From assembly GCA_028583405.1 (NCBI GenBank), contig CM053253.1, positions 11,357,112 to 11,421,111 of the forward strand: 64,000 nt of DNA, in the 5' to 3' direction. Below the pieces are notes generated by a model. It worked only from the letters and a program-made list of their open reading frames with translations. It made no database searches and was not told the DNA's origin. Source of the DNA: Pogonophryne albipinna. Its lineage: Eukaryota > Chordata > Actinopteri > Perciformes > Artedidraconidae. A program made the translations under genes and the position numbers. The stretch's first letter is position 1. Every line of letters begins with the position of its first letter. Positions 47,001 through 62,000 of the stretch are shown here, piece by piece.

Positions 47001-50000
47001 TCCATCTGTCTGAAGGGAATTTTATCTTGTACAGATACTTTAGTAAGTAGAAGACATAATACAAGATAAGTTGACATTTGTACTGCAATAAAGCACAAAG
47101 TAAATGACCTAATTCTGACACGACATGTTCCCTCACCCATGGTGTGATTTCTTGCATTTCTAGTCGTTACTGCCCGAATTTCTTTAATTCTTCATTCATA
47201 GTAGCCGCTCTGTTCATGTTTATGTTAATTTGTTTATAGGCTTTTTTGCTGTAAGCCGTTGCATAACTCTTTATCTAGGACAGCAACTAGAGGTCTGTTT
47301 CTGTCTGAGTTTTTCCTTTTGATGTTTTCAGCGTCCATTGCATACCAAGGCAGCCCAGCAGTACTTATAACTACAAATGTAGTCACTGGCTCGGCAAGAA
47401 TGGAGAGGAAGTGTGTTTGTGTCATGCCTTAATAGCTGACATAATCGCAACTCACACATTTCCCCCCTCACTGACAGAAATATATCAATTCCCAGCATTT
47501 CCTCCCTCCACATTTCCCACTCTTGTATTTCCTCCTAGCACGTCTTGCTTTTGATATCCCATGTCTTCACGGCTGCTGGACTTTTTGAGATGAGACCCAG
47601 AAGGCCTGCTGAACGAAATAAATGGCTTAGGTTGTGACTAGTAGAGAGATGCATCCCTGTGTGTCTGTGCTCCGTCAGCGTCATTGTTCTGCAGGCTATG
47701 GAGTCCTCCAAGACACTTATTTAATGAGACGGCTCTGACTGTGTAATTGCAGGCTGCTCTGAGAGCTATTATGGGAGATGTATTTTAGGGGGGCAAAACA
47801 GCCATTACTGCGACAAAAACGAGCCGAATGTGTGTGAAACACATTCACACAGTAGCACTAAAGCTGACATGAGGAGGCTGAGCATCCTGCTGCCACACCT
47901 TTGACACATGGATCAATTTATAGTGTTCATGTGAGTCTGTTTAACTCCTGGATCTCTGTTTTCACTCTGAAAGGATTTGCAAATCACCCGCACTGCTGTT
48001 CTTTTTCCTCCTAGACTTCCCTCCAAAGGCTTTAATCATAGAAATAACTTAAACATCCAAGTCACTCATAATTTATGAAGCTATCCTAATTTTAAATCAG
48101 TATTTTGCATTGGATTTGACGCAGCGTTCTATAATATATCCAATGTAAATCGTAAAATAAGACTTTTTTCATGTTCCCCCCCATTCATGATTGATTCTCT
48201 GTGAGGCCCACTGGTTTTGCTCCCATTCGCTTTCTGTTTGGTGAGTATTAATAATATAATCCATATTGGAAGGGATGAAACCCTCTTTAATGGTCACACA
48301 GAGCACACACAGTGACATTTGTTCTCTGCTTTTAACCCATCCTAGTACCAGGAGTCTAGTATATTATATATATATATATAGTCAGATATTTGGTTCACTC
48401 GTGCTGGAATTTCCGTGTCCCATGATTTATTTAGGATGTGTTGAGGTCTTTTAGAGAGCCTCACATCACAGTCCTGGCACTCTGTCTCACCAGGCATCCT
48501 TTAGCCTCTTAAATGACTCCCTCCATCTCCCTCTACCGCCACATCCATCATCATTCTCCTTCCTCCTCACCACAGCGCTCTTTGCAAATTAAAAGAAACA
48601 AACCAATGTGATCCGACAGCTGAAAGAGACTGCTGGGCTAATGCTAGCCTATGTTACACTTTACCCCTTTAACGCTTGATGTCTCCGTCCAGATGGTTTG
48701 TTTGTTGTTGCTTCTACTGCATAATAAAAGCCTATTCTGCTTTGCCAAGAATAACTAGGCGAGGTGGCACGCAGTTACTGTGAAAGAGACACAATTAGCT
48801 CATCTTGGCTGCTGCTTGGTACTGATAGCTTCTCTTTGACTTCCTGGACTCCTGACGCTGCAGCTGGCTTCTGCTTCTTCATTCCTGTCCTCTCACATGT
48901 TTTTATAGAGAGAAAGAGAGAGGGAGAGGGCATGAATGTACGCCCCCACCTGTGTGTTTGGGCTGCTGTGAGAGGACAGGGGCCCTGAGATAGCAATCAC
49001 AACAGAATCAGTCACACCGACAGTAAGACTTTACAGAGGGATAGGCCATTGTTTGTTTGGCATGCGAGTGTGTGTTGTGTTTTGAAAGCCTAACAATCCT
49101 TTCTATTCTTAACAGTATCTGGAGAGGCCCCAATGTGAATTGTGTGGACAGCACTGGATACTCCCCTCTCCACCACGCCGCCCTCAACGGACACAGGTAT
49201 ATCAGTGATGTATAACTCTGGGAATGAACAGAAACTAGGGCTGGGCAATATATAAATATGATATCAATATCCTGTCATAAGACTAGATATTGTCCTTGAT
49301 TTATGGATATTTTAAGTGTTGTCTTTTCCAGTTTTTTTTATTGGAAAGTGATGTCATGTTCTGAATTTAACAGACTTATAGCTTTTATAGTATTAACTTT
49401 ACACACTTAGTCAATAAATCCAAATAACTGCTGGTTAAATATCCAAATGTTCATTGTGTCAATATTTTTAGTCCAAGCATCAATAGTCAACTCTACAACA
49501 TCGTCACAATATCTATCAAGGATTTGGTAAAAAATATTGCCATATTTGATTTTTCTTCATAACGCCCACTGCTAGTTTCCCCTCCTCTCTTTATGCCCTG
49601 CATTATATAGTATTTGAGACAACTGTCCCACTGGGAAAACTTAAAGCTATTGATTTGCTGTTTGCTAAGGCAGTGTGTATTCATTAGTGTGGTTATAAAC
49701 CCTTTGCCCTGTCCCTTCATTCGTCTGCAGCGAGGTGGTGGAGACGCTGCTACGAAACGAGGCCTTGACCAACATCGCCGACAATAAGGGCTGCTACCCC
49801 CTCCACCTGGCTGCGTGGAAGGGGGATGAACATATCGTCAAACTGCTCATCCACCAAGGACCTTCACATCCAAAACTCAACGAGCAGGTCTGCCGCTGCT
49901 TTGCTCTGCTGTGTTTGTTTGTTTCTCTGTGTTCGTGTGTCTTGGTCTGTCAGTTTTACTCTTAAGGTTCCACTTTTAGTTTGTGCTGATAATATCATGA

Positions 50001-53000
50001 GTTGTGAAATGATGTCAGTACAACGTCCATTTGCTCTACCTTGTTTTAAGATGTTTTAGATCCTGGTTAATAATCCCAGAACACTCTGCACATTTGTTGG
50101 TAGTAGTTTTATAATTACAGTCAATGATTTAGTCAACCGCTATAGGAAGTTAATAATTCATCAACATTGTAGGGAGATAATTCTTGCTAAAGAAATGCCA
50201 CATGATAGAGATATTTCCAAATGTAATAATAGTTCAGCATGGCATGGTCTGTACTGTATTTAAACAAAATGAATGTTGAAAAGTCTGCGACCAGAGTGCA
50301 TTAACTTGAATGCATCTTGAGTCTGACTTCTACTGTGATGCTGTGAAACTGTGCTTTGATGCCATGCCAGTGTGAGAAGTGCTTGTTTGCCCCTAACCAT
50401 TTTAACTGTTTTAACTCATATTCATATTTTGTTTGGTTGCTTACTGCACAAACACCTCTGGCCTTTTTAGGATAAGGAGAAATGACACTCAATGAGCTCC
50501 ACAAATGTTATCTGGATAATTCTATCAAACGAGACACGCTCAAATTAACACATAAGCTAGATTAAAAAATGATATGTGTCTTATTTTGTGTCATCTCTCC
50601 CTGCCTGTTCATGACATCTGATTGTTTATTAACTTCACCCTGATTTTTGTTGTCTCTTTATTTAGTTTTGACTCATTTGTGTTCATTCATTTGTTCATTG
50701 CTTGTCTGAACCAAAACCATTGGCCTATCTTCTCTTCCTCCCTCCCAGAGCTCTGTAGACCATAAAGAGTTCAAACGCTGTGGGCCCTTTGACCCATATA
50801 TTAATGCCAAGGTGTGTACAGAGTGCTGCGTGAAAACATTTCCTTTTTGAAGTGCTTCTTTGCTTTACTGCTGTGTTGTCTCGCTGTGCTTGGGTTTGGG
50901 TTGCTGCTGCTGCTTTCTTGGCCATTCTGCCGCAGATACATGGGAAAGCTTTTTATTTCATTCTCCATTGGTAGATCCCTGTCCTCTGGCTTTCTACTCC
51001 GCTTTATTGTAATGTAACATATCTGATATGCCCTTCACTACATAATCTATTTTCTTCATGTTACAATACTGTTGTACCAACCTTTTAATCAGGGTCAGGA
51101 ATTAGGCTTTAGAAAAATAAATGCCCTTTAAAGTTCAGCAGTTGTCTTTGCTCTGAGGGGCAGAGGACAGACAGGGGATGATGTGTGAGGCTAGATGTCC
51201 TTTATGCTTGTTGTGTTAAAAATTGAGCAAAGCACATTGTATAATATGCAGCTGAAGTATTACAGTTGTTGGCACCACACAGCCAACAGAAGGAGAACAT
51301 ATTGACTAATAGCAGACCACACTATCAATTAAAGCTAGACTGATCATTATGGTATTAAAAAGATAAACAGTGGAAAGTTGACAAATGGAGAAGCTTACAG
51401 GAAGTTCTCGGAAGTATTGACTGCGATATAATAATTGATTGTGCATTGTTGCAAATTAAGTGCACGATAGATTTGTGAAGTGCTGCAATTTATAGATTTT
51501 TTTCTCAACTTCTAGCTACAAAACCCATTTCTAATATTAAACATTAGAAACACAATGTTAAACACATTACACAAAGTTATAACTAACAAAATGTTTATTT
51601 TTATTTTCAGCCATGTTAGCAGCATGGCTCAAGAGAGAGAAAACACAAATGATGTTATGGAAACATGGTTTGCTGAGGATGAATCACACTGACCTTTCAT
51701 TTAGCACCATGAGGTTGATATTTGAAGTTTTGAAAGAAATATCTGTATACCCATTGGATGTATTATCATGATGTTTGGTACACACACCCTATAATGCAAC
51801 ATCATCAAGTCTAATACAAATAAATAGTAAAATACTAATATTTCCAACAGGATGGGGGGGGGGGGGGGGGGGAGGCAGCCTTAACCGTTGCTGGTGTTAA
51901 GTTAGCTAGTTAGCATGCTAACCTGCTTTACTAGAAATCGACAGTGAACACGGTAACCCTTGCCAAATGTTAGCATGTTAGCATGTAGCATGCTGATGTT
52001 AGCATCCTGTTAAAAGCACCGTTGATCATATCAGAGCTGCGAGCATGGCTATAGACCAAAACAAATAATAATGTTAGCTCTATTGTACCAATGCAGATAT
52101 TCTCAAGTTTAGGAGTAAAATGAAACTTAGATACCCCTAGGAAATCAGATTGAGGGAACAAACTTCTACAAAGAAAGACACGTATGAAGCTACTTACCGT
52201 CTAAGGAAAATAGAGTTTAGTCCCCCTGGGAACAGACCCAGCTTTTACTGTTTATCTTTTATTTATCTATCTTTTCTGGAGTGCATACCGAGTTCAGTTG
52301 CTTTATATTTTACATGCTCATTGCATTCAGCATTCAAGGAAAGCCCCAATCAAAGTGCGTCTACATGAGAAGAATATCTGTTCAGCAGACACTGCAGAGC
52401 TTCACAGCTGGAGCAGTGAGTGGTGCTAACATGTTGGTCACTTCATGTTTTCCTTTCAGCTGGCAGAGCTGGAAACCCTCCCCAGCCTGGAGATAAAGCT
52501 GAACACTATTTTTGAACATTGTCGCATTTCCCCTGGACTAATCTTCTTAGCGCTTGGATTGGAATGCTGGCTTTCTTTAATGCAGCTATATTTTGGAGTA
52601 GGAATTTCCCTGCAATGGTTGTCATACTGTCTTTTACATTTTAGTAAATGTTATGAATTCAACGTTGAGTCTTGTTATGGTTTGCTGAGATTATAGATGA
52701 TGTCTTAATGTAAACATTTCAGGATAGTTTGGGGAGCACTACATGGTCACAAGCCTGAATTATTGAAGCCTTGTTATGAATAAATCAGAAAGATGGATGC
52801 AGTGTGGATGCTCTGGTTGTGGTCATGGTTGATCATGTGACTTGGTGGGCGGGGTGCATCCTGCCTCCCCTCTCCTCACACTCCTGTACCAGAGAGCCAT
52901 GTCAGGAAGAGGAGGAAGATGAGGAGGTTTTCAGTGTACCAGTCTCTTTGCATTAGCATCAAAGAAAGATTTCCACTCCATGCTTGTGTGAGTGTGTAAA

Positions 53001-56000
53001 TGGGTGTGTTTGCTCCTCTCTCTCTTCTCCCCACCTCCACGGTTTGTGCTTGCGTTGCTGAGGAGAAAAAGAGGTGGGACGTTGTCATACTAACAGTGTC
53101 ACGGTACAGTGGTGGTGAGTGGCCCAGTGGAGAGATGTGGTGTTTGTGCAGAGTGAGCCTAGCGCTGTGTGATGAGGCTGAAAGTGGGTCTGGGAGTCAT
53201 GGATATGTATATATATCTTCAGAGACACCGGAGGAATCAGAGTGGACTTATTATTCCAATTCTCCGTCATCCTTGTCCAGGAAGACAGCCAGACCAATGT
53301 TTATTCATTATGTCTCTGTGCGCTCTCCTACTAATAGTTTTGGGGGCTGGTTGGCCGCTTTAATCTTTCAAACGCCTCGGTAGAGGAGAAGTATCCACTC
53401 AGACTGCAGGCCTGACCTGGACTGACCCCACCATCTGAACACTGGGTTTATGCAGGTTCATTTCATACCAAGTTGTAGAAACTGAACATTTAATGATTGG
53501 TTCTGTAACTGATTAGTCAGTTACAAAAAGGAAAACTATTCCTGTCGAGATGAACAAAAAAAACGAAATAAAGCAGCACATTATCACATTTGAAGGACTT
53601 GAAAAATGACCAAAATAATCATTACATTATCAAAATAGTAGATGAGAAATGTGTAGTTTTCTAGATCCAACTCCAATAACATGACAATAAAAAATAGTCC
53701 GTAGATTACGCCACAATAAATAATAATCATCAGTTGCAGCTCTAGTTAACTCCCTCTCATGCCACATTGTATTTTTTTCATGAGGAATCATCTCATTTAA
53801 GGAATGATGGGTGTATGATGATCTAATCATTATCATAATCTGTTATCTGGGCGGTTGGACTCGAGATTTAACATTAACATTTGAAATGGTTGAAACTAAA
53901 TTGTATAGGAACTCAGGCTTCTGTTTAGCCTAATGCACATCTTGATTGACCTCTTTTATGTTAATGAACATACAGTCTGTATTACTCCTTAATAAGATAT
54001 AGCCCCTAGTCTGCCTGGACTCACATCACGCGACCTCTCACCAAGGCTTCATTTTCATATATAGGTCACATGTCTAATGCAATATATGTTTAGATCACTT
54101 CCTCTGACCCAGGCTCAGATGTCAGGGGGCTTTGCCCTTAAAGTGAACTTCACCATGTGCTCTAAGTAATCCTGGATACATTCTAATAAAGTAGTTTAAT
54201 CTGAATAAACTATGTATATACTGCATATATGGTATGCTCATATTGAGACAGGCATTGGATGGTATGTGCTTCTGTCAGGCTCGGTGTGCCGTGTCTCAGA
54301 GGGCTGAAGTTGGAAAAGTTTCTGATGGCAGCAGCAGAAGTAATTTCTTTAGACTTGATCACCTCATTATCAGTAGTGCAGTAGAGTTTCCCTCCTTCCT
54401 CTGGGAGCATCGCTCGCAGTCTGCCAGCGCGCTCATTTATCCCCTCTGTCTGTCACTTCAGTGTCCAGCTCTTCCCTCAACAACACCATCACCCCCCCCC
54501 CCCTCCCTTTACCTTCTGCTCCCTGCTCGTCCTCCAAGACTCCTTCTCTGTCGTGCCAAGAAATGGCTGGAGCCCATTTGAGGAGTCCTTCCGGGGACAT
54601 GTTTTTATTTAACGGAAGGACCAGGATTTCTCCATTGTCATGCATTCTCATTTGCACATTTCAGGGTGTGTCTTATTTGGCAGTTGGGGCCATTTGTTAC
54701 TGGAGGAGGAGAGTTTCAGGAGCAGAGATGCTATCTAAGACCCTAAAGGCTTTTTGGTTATTTGTGTTTGGAAAGTCCCATTTAATCAAGGGGAATATAA
54801 GGAAGTAAACTAATATTTCCTGTAAAAAAGAGAAAAAGTCCACTGTACAGAGAATTACAATCTGTGGCAGGAAGCCAGTGAGACATTCATCTCATTAAAG
54901 GACTGCAAGGTCTGTTAACTCAGGAATGCGTGACAGCTTCTAAATAAAAATCCACCATTAGAGTCAGCCTTTATATGATTGTTGCTGTGGATTTAATGAA
55001 AAGAACACTTTAGGAATTCACGAGTATTTACTGGGCTTTTAAACCAATGAAAAAGTACTTGGGCTGCAACTAAAAACCATCTCATTATTGATTATTCTAT
55101 CTTTTTTTGCTTTAAATCTAATTTGATGTCCTTCAGTTTCCTTTTTTGTCCTCCAGGCAAATATATTTAGTTTAAATAAAATTGGCAGGCTGAACTAGCT
55201 AATGTTTACAATGTCTGCTTATAAATCAACTTAAATAAATCACATTTTATAGCTGTAGCTTAATTTGTCTGTCAGTTGATAATCATTTGAATAATTAAGA
55301 AAAACATTATAATTAGAAAATATAATAAAAGATGTTAACTGTAACTACTTTACCCCGCCCTATTTAGCATTAGCAGGCAGTATACAAACATTAAATGAAG
55401 TGTATATTGTAACAGATACATGGCATTATTAATGGGTGCATGCATCAGGATGCCAGATCTGTCAGTGGACATGGGCATGCAGCGAGGATGGGCAGCCCGT
55501 TGGCACATTAGCTGCAACAGCTGCTCAGCCCACTCCTCCACCACCTCCTCCCACCACCACCACTACTACTACACCACCAGGGGCCAGGCTGACGTAACCG
55601 CTGCCAGCCCGCACCTCACGTGACGGAGGTCGCTAGTCAAACCGTGTTACTGTCTCTCAGCCCCAGGTTGTGAGAATCGCAACATCGTCTGTTCTCCCTG
55701 TCACTGTGTGGCTCTTTCCCCGCTCGCTGTATTCTGCAGCATGAACACAATGCAGTTTAATCTCCAGATGTTCCTGGTTAGAGCAGGGTTTACCAATCAG
55801 CAGTGCCGATCTTAATCTCTTCTTGTTTGACATGTACTGAGGTCTAAATCAGGATGATGCTGTCTGTTGCGCCACGGCAAAGAGCAGACAGGATTTTCAT
55901 AAAAACACGTTCTGTCCAGGAAGTCTTGGCTGTGCTGTATGAATTCTAATCTCTTTCCCAGCAAGACTGCAAGTCATAGGTGCCATTTTGTGTAATAGCC

Positions 56001-59000
56001 TTCAGAGCTCTGTCTTGTTAGTACATGATTGTGTGACTGCTCACACCGCCTGTAGAGGAGATCAGGCTGATTCAGTTTGTCTAAACAGAGTCAGATTATG
56101 CTGTAACACAAGTCTTCTTATACAACAAATGTAAAAGTTGCTACGCTAAATTGAATTTAGTGTAGCAATGTTTTGAAATTAGATTTATATTTGCAGCAGG
56201 GCTATGCTAAAATCAGCTTTTAAACCAAGCTACCAATGTTTAGTTCCTCTCATTATGTGTTTTAGTAACCGTTTTCTATGTGGACATCATACATCAAGAA
56301 TGCAACCTATTTAGAGAGGATTTTAGGTTTTTCTTTTTAAAGCTGTATATCCAAAAGCATGTTTTTCAATACAATTATCATAACTGTTGAAGAAATCTTG
56401 CAACTGCAAATGCTACACAGAAAGTGTTGCCTAATTAATGATACTGACATTATGACGGGGCAGTTTCAAAGCAGTGACACATGACAGGACTCTCCTATTA
56501 GTCAAAGTCAACTTAATTGTCAATCTTTCAGTTTGTGTGTACAGACATTTAGATAAGACACACTTTGCATTGACTTACATCTAGATACGCTCCTGGTCTT
56601 CCCCTTTACAATTGTCTTTTATAACCAGATGATGTTTGTCAAAAGAACATGTATTTCATAAAAAAACATACATCCAAAAATCAAAACTCAAGTGATGGAG
56701 GGGGTCCGTGGGTTGTTTTAGAGTTTCTGTAGAAGCCTAGCATCAGAAGACCCGTGTGAATAAACGTAGCTTGCGTCAGAGGCGAGGCAAGGCTCGATGT
56801 CTCAGCACTGCTCATTCCTATCAGTGAGTCAAGTGGCTAGTCATCCATGTTTAATACGATCAGATGCTGGCTGACACATAGCCGTGGAGCACTGACCATA
56901 ACACTGGCAGGGGAAACACTATCTTAACATGATCATATGCACTGAGCTCAAGAAGGCGCCTTGTGTTGCACTCCTGTCATACTGTGTGAAAAAGCTTTTT
57001 GTTTAGTTTCAGTGTTGGAGTCAATTGTGTTGGTTGTTGTATGTCTATCATTGTATCCTAGATTTACCTAGATTAATGTTGAAGCAGTAGACCTGCATGT
57101 TTGAGGAAGTGAATCAGGCTGATGTCAACACAGCTTGTATGTTTGCCTGCTGAAGTCATCACAGTAAATCTCTCTAAAAAGCAAATGCTTGATGGTTCGT
57201 CACAGATGAAAGATGACATGATCTTTTACTCCGCAGTGAGGCCATTTCTCTATAACAGTGCTTGCATGTGAGTTTGTTTTGAACCACAGAAAAGCAAATG
57301 TACAAATGCATCTAATGAAACCACCCAGGCAGTGAAACTGAATTTGCATTGCTTTAGCTCTCAGAGAAAGGCAGCTTTAAACCCTGTTTTTTTCCATTTG
57401 TTTTGTTCACTTTAGTTCACCCAAGAGGAGAGTATTTTTTTCCAGCCTTTTGATAAGCAGGTGTCGTTTTGTGTCTCTAAGCTCCACCTCCTCTCTCTCT
57501 GCTCAAGCTGTGACCTGCTTTGCCAGTGCAGTACAATACTCAACCTCTCTAAATCCCACTTTCTCTCTGTAAGATACCTGCTGATCCCATCTGGCGCCAG
57601 GTTTTTCAGAGAGTCTGCTGACACCTGTCTTAAACTGCCCCTGTTGCCCCCTCCTCATGATGTCCTGTCTTCAGTGGCACAGCTGGCACGCTCCTATGGG
57701 AGTCGCTCAAACTGGCATCGTGCATGTCCATGTGGGGGCCTCTCGTGCCAGCTGTCAGCCCTTTGTAGGTGGCTCTGTGCGTCTGGAATGACCCACTCTC
57801 GGAGCATGTGTTTCCACAATAACACTGGCATTATCTGCCACTCCCATCCCTGCATAATATGTGAATAGAGCTAAATATCTGTAGGGTTGAATAGGCTGTA
57901 TTTTTTTAAAGATGGCTGAGCATTTGCAATTGTGTCACACTGAGAGATTCAGAGCAGTGATTGTTGCTGTTTTCCTCTCATGTTATCTTCTACTATAGGA
58001 AGGAGGTTTTTCTGTGTTGGACTACGGTTCCCACGTGTCTAGTTACAACCCAGCAGCACAGTCGTAATTATGACTATCTGTGTTGTCATTGTGTGTTAGT
58101 TTGAGAGAGTATTCCCACGCCATGCCTCAGTTCAGCTCCTGGATTGCAGGGTTTGCCCCCTGCTGGTTGTTCCTGATGGAGAACATCAGCAGTGCTGGAG
58201 GATATTAGACATTGATCTTGTTGCTGCATGCGACTCATTAGATCCAATAAGCACCACTTACTGAGTTTACACAAATTACTACTTTTAATTGCTGTTTGTC
58301 GGCTAGTCTTTTAGCTTGTTGTTCTTCAATGAAGAGTTTGGAGGTGATTCAGCTTTGTGCATAGATGAACATAATGTGAACCTTTTTAACATGAAGGACA
58401 ACAGTCAATGTCTCGCTCTTTATTGGGTTTTGTATACTAATCTTTACAGAGTTTACTATTTTCCGCTCAATTCCAGTGAGTCAGTGTGTTATACACAGCA
58501 TTATTGAGTGAACTATAGTGTCAGGCAATAACCCAGGTCACTTCCTGCATTCCCCATCTCTAGAAACTCAACAGTCACACATTTGCACATGTGGAAAATG
58601 CGACACTCATCTTTTCCCCTTCATCGTCTTGTTTCTGAAACTTCCATGACTGTCCCTTACTGTGTGCTCTGATATGTGAGCACAAAAAGTGTACCATAAG
58701 AGTTACAGTCTATCTTGACAGGGATTCTTTTTTACAATACAGTTATACAACACATATGTATTGCCCAAGAGGGTGGAAATGTGTCCTCCGGTCACCAAAC
58801 ACAAATAAACATGGCATAAAAGCAGACAAGTAGTGAGTAAATCAAAGCGTCATAATGTAGAAGAAAACCTTCATGTCTGATGCTTAAATATACTCATTCA
58901 TTTTAATGTGTTACAAATAATGATGACAATTGGGATGAAGGACTTCTTCTTGTCTTTTGACTAAAAATGTTGAGTCAATGGCTGTTGGGGTTTTGCCAGC

Positions 59001-62000
59001 AATTTTCTTGCCATTGACACGCTCCTAACATTTTTAATTGTGGCAGGTCTCACTCTTTGTAACTACACAAAGCCAAAGACGTTCTGACACTTAAGAGGCC
59101 TGTGTCTCTGTTAATTCCCCACCTGCCTGGGTGCCTCAGCCCCCCCCCCTCGCCCCCCCACTGCCCCTGGCTCTCACTGCCATCCCCAACACCTGTCCTC
59201 ATTAGTCCATGCATGTCTGCCAGTCCCCACCCCCACCCACTCTCCACCCTCTCCCCACTCTGCCAGATATTCCCCCAGGCCTCACTGTGTGCTTTATCGT
59301 TATCGGTGCTATTTCATGACCTTTTTTAATCTGCTAATGTGGCGGGCTCTGTGCGCTGATGGGGTTCACCTCACAACGACTCCGCTGAGTCACCTTTTTT
59401 CTTCCTCATTAACAACCATGACAACCCATCTCTCCTGATCTCCTTTATCTATTTGCCACTTTGTTTCTTGTGTGTCCTGTGCTGCTTCTCACCATCGTTC
59501 ATACGTCCCCAACAGAACAATGACAACGAGACGCCGCTGCACTGTGCCGCTCAGTACGGACACACCCGGGTGGTGCAGATGCTGCTGGAGGAGCTGACGG
59601 ACCCCACCATGAGGAACAACAAGTTTGAGACCCCACTGGACCTGGCTGCGCTGTATGGCCGTCTGGAGGTGGTGAAGCTGCTGCTCACTGCCCACCCCAA
59701 CCTGCTCAGCTGTAACACCAAGAAACACACGCCGCTGCACCTGGCCTCCCGTAACGGACACCTGTCTGTGGTGGAGGTGCTGCTGGACGCCGGCATGGAC
59801 ATCAACTATGAGGTGTGTGTTTCTCATCTAGAAGTGTGGGAACTTAAAAGCTTCCGTTTGCAAGTGTGTCTTAATATACTGTCATGGCTGGGTAACTTGC
59901 AGCACTTCCTCTCACTACTTCCTACTGAAGCGATGAGATTAAATGTAAAACTCTTAAGCTCTCAGTTTGCACAGGAACCGCTGTGGTATCAAAGCAGCGC
60001 CGGTCTTGCTCCCCCTGGTGGGCCCCGTGGCTCTCACTCTGTACCAAACTGTGCCATCCATCTGTCTGGAAATACTTTCCCCTTTGCTCTGCCCTCCTTT
60101 TCCTCTGAATCAAGGATGCAGAGTATATTCAATGTCCTTCAGGCCTTCCGTCCTGCAGGTTTCAATTATCATGGCCCTCTGAGCTGGAAAATGATCTGCT
60201 TTGATTTCTCAACCACATAATTGCTAGTATAGGAGTGGACTGGGTGGTGCGCTTGAATCTGGTACTTGCCATACACTGTTCAGGGTTCAACACTTGGCTA
60301 TCAACCAGGCATTAGCCTTAGGTTGCTGAAAACCGTTACTGTCATGCCCTTGCTGAAGTTTTGCAGTCTGACTCTTCTGAAAATAGCATAAGGAAATAAG
60401 CATGTGCCTGAATTTTGAGAATGATCATATTTGTGTCACACATTGGTGTTAATCTCAACTCTGTTTTCTGCACAGACAGAGAAAGGCAGTGCCCTCCACG
60501 AAGCTGCATTGTTTGGGAAGACAGATGTGGTACAAAGACTTCTCGGTGCAGGTCAGACTTCAGCAAGCAACATCTGCTCTTAATAAACACAGCATCTATG
60601 AAGTAAATTAGATTAAAACCCACACATAACTCTTCACTGTTCCTTTTGCCATTCGTCAGGTATCGACGTGAACATCACCGACCAGAAGGGCCTTATAGCG
60701 CTGGACACTGTCAAGGACATGCCCTCCCAGAAGAGCAGACAGATAGCTGCTCTCATCCTAGGTAAACACCACATGTAAAAAAAGAAACAGGGAACTGTGA
60801 AGGGAAGTGAACTACTTATTTCACTTTTAGCTGCTGTGATACAATGTCCTGTTTGTCTGTTGCAGGTCACATGACTGGAAAACCCCCTGACATTGACCTC
60901 CCCCCTCCACCAATCCCTCCGCCTCATGAGAGTCCCTGCCCCCGTAAAAAGAGTAAGAATTACCAGATGTTAGAAAAAGCTGAGTGTTGTTAGCTATGTT
61001 TTAACACAGACTAGGAAACTGAAATATAGGGTTTACCTTTTTTCTGTTCAGCTAAGAACTTCATGTGTCTGTTAACACATTGCCTTGTGTTCTAGGTGAT
61101 ATGGACAAGGTGAGTGAGCTGATCTCTGGGCTGGCCCCGGGGCCCGAGGAGGAGAGTCCGTACGAGGCTCTGTTTGAAGCCACTTCCTGTCACTCTCTGG
61201 ACAGCCTCACCAGCGGCAAGTCTTCTGACCGGGACTCTGGGCGGCCGGACAGTGAAGCTGGCAAGGTCAGCAATTGTTCAGCCAAAACCCACCTTCACAC
61301 ACACAAGCAAACTCACACATGCAGGCCACATGGATAGCTTGTAAAAGAGTTTCATATGAGGTGAAGTGCAGAACTCCCACTAGAGGGTGATAGTGGTCTT
61401 CTTTCCACTTGACAGGGCCTCAAACCCCTCCAGCATTAAACCTCTTGTGGTACACAGTGAAGATGTAATTCATTGCTTAACTTAGTTCTTGCAATATATT
61501 AATGAATAATAATTAATTTGATACTATATATTTATTAGGTCTTATCATTTGTATCTTTTGCAGAAAGATCGCTTGGGCCACTCGTTACATCCTGGTCCGG
61601 GTCATGAAGAAGAGGTAAGCTTAAAAGTAGGATCTGAGATCATAAAGCCAGTACAAACTTGTTCCCATTTTCAACCACATATTCTAATATGTGCTGTGTT
61701 TAGCTGTGTGCATGTGAGAGTCATGGCAGGACAGGTTTTCAAAAGGTTAGTTCCTCTAATAGGTCGGACATGATGAAGAATTACTGCCATGTCATAGTTG
61801 CTGTTGCAAAATTACTATCTGCTGAATATATGCCACTTTTTCTGCCACAACCCCTTTCTTCACAGTTATTGCTCAAATCAAGCCACTTATTGATAAATAT
61901 TCATTTCAGTGCGGTATGTGACAAAAGCAGGGGGCGCATGAAGAAAGTAAAAGTGAAATATTTAAAAGAAATCTAAAGCAGTCTGACCTCAACTGTGGCT

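Larger units (their letters stand above)
35273..49115 (+). other. anks1a: anks1a intron 1 (13.8 kb)
   Basis: Bounded by CTCAG|GTAGGC and TTAACAG|TATC. It contains the nested hAT elements (39399-41661), two TTAA-site elements (43175-43549, 43696-44012), a long-TIR element (45529-46236), a degraded repeat (37922-38169), a poly-C run (42200) and a LINE-like scrap (48285-48360). Nothing recognisable is seen in 35273-37900, 38170-39390, 41670-42190, 42230-43170, 44013-45528 and 46237-48280. Regulatory elements may well be present but cannot be called by eye. Confidence 0.7.
49888..59515 (+). other. anks1a: anks1a intron 3 region (around the cassette exon)
   Basis: A 9.6-kb span between the exon ending at 49887 and the exon at 59516, containing the candidate 63-nt exon. 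Degraded repeats lie at about 53470-53745 (ending TTGCAGCTCTAG) and 55058-55300 (starting GGGCTGCAACTAA), copies of one fish family. A poly-G run is at 51854-51872 and C-runs at about 54489 and 59143. A possible LINE-type scrap is at 56505-56600. Nothing is recognised in the rest; the small frames found are not supported as genes. Confidence 0.6.

Noticed and set aside
54234..54808. Overlapping 115-codon frames
   Set aside because: Low-complexity Ser/Pro translation of C/T-rich intron; no conserved motif and a C-run inside.
59813..60220. Extension of the ankyrin exon into a 255-codon frame
   Set aside because: The good donor GAG|GTGTGT at 59812 and the conserved next exon at 60476 show that it is intron read-through.
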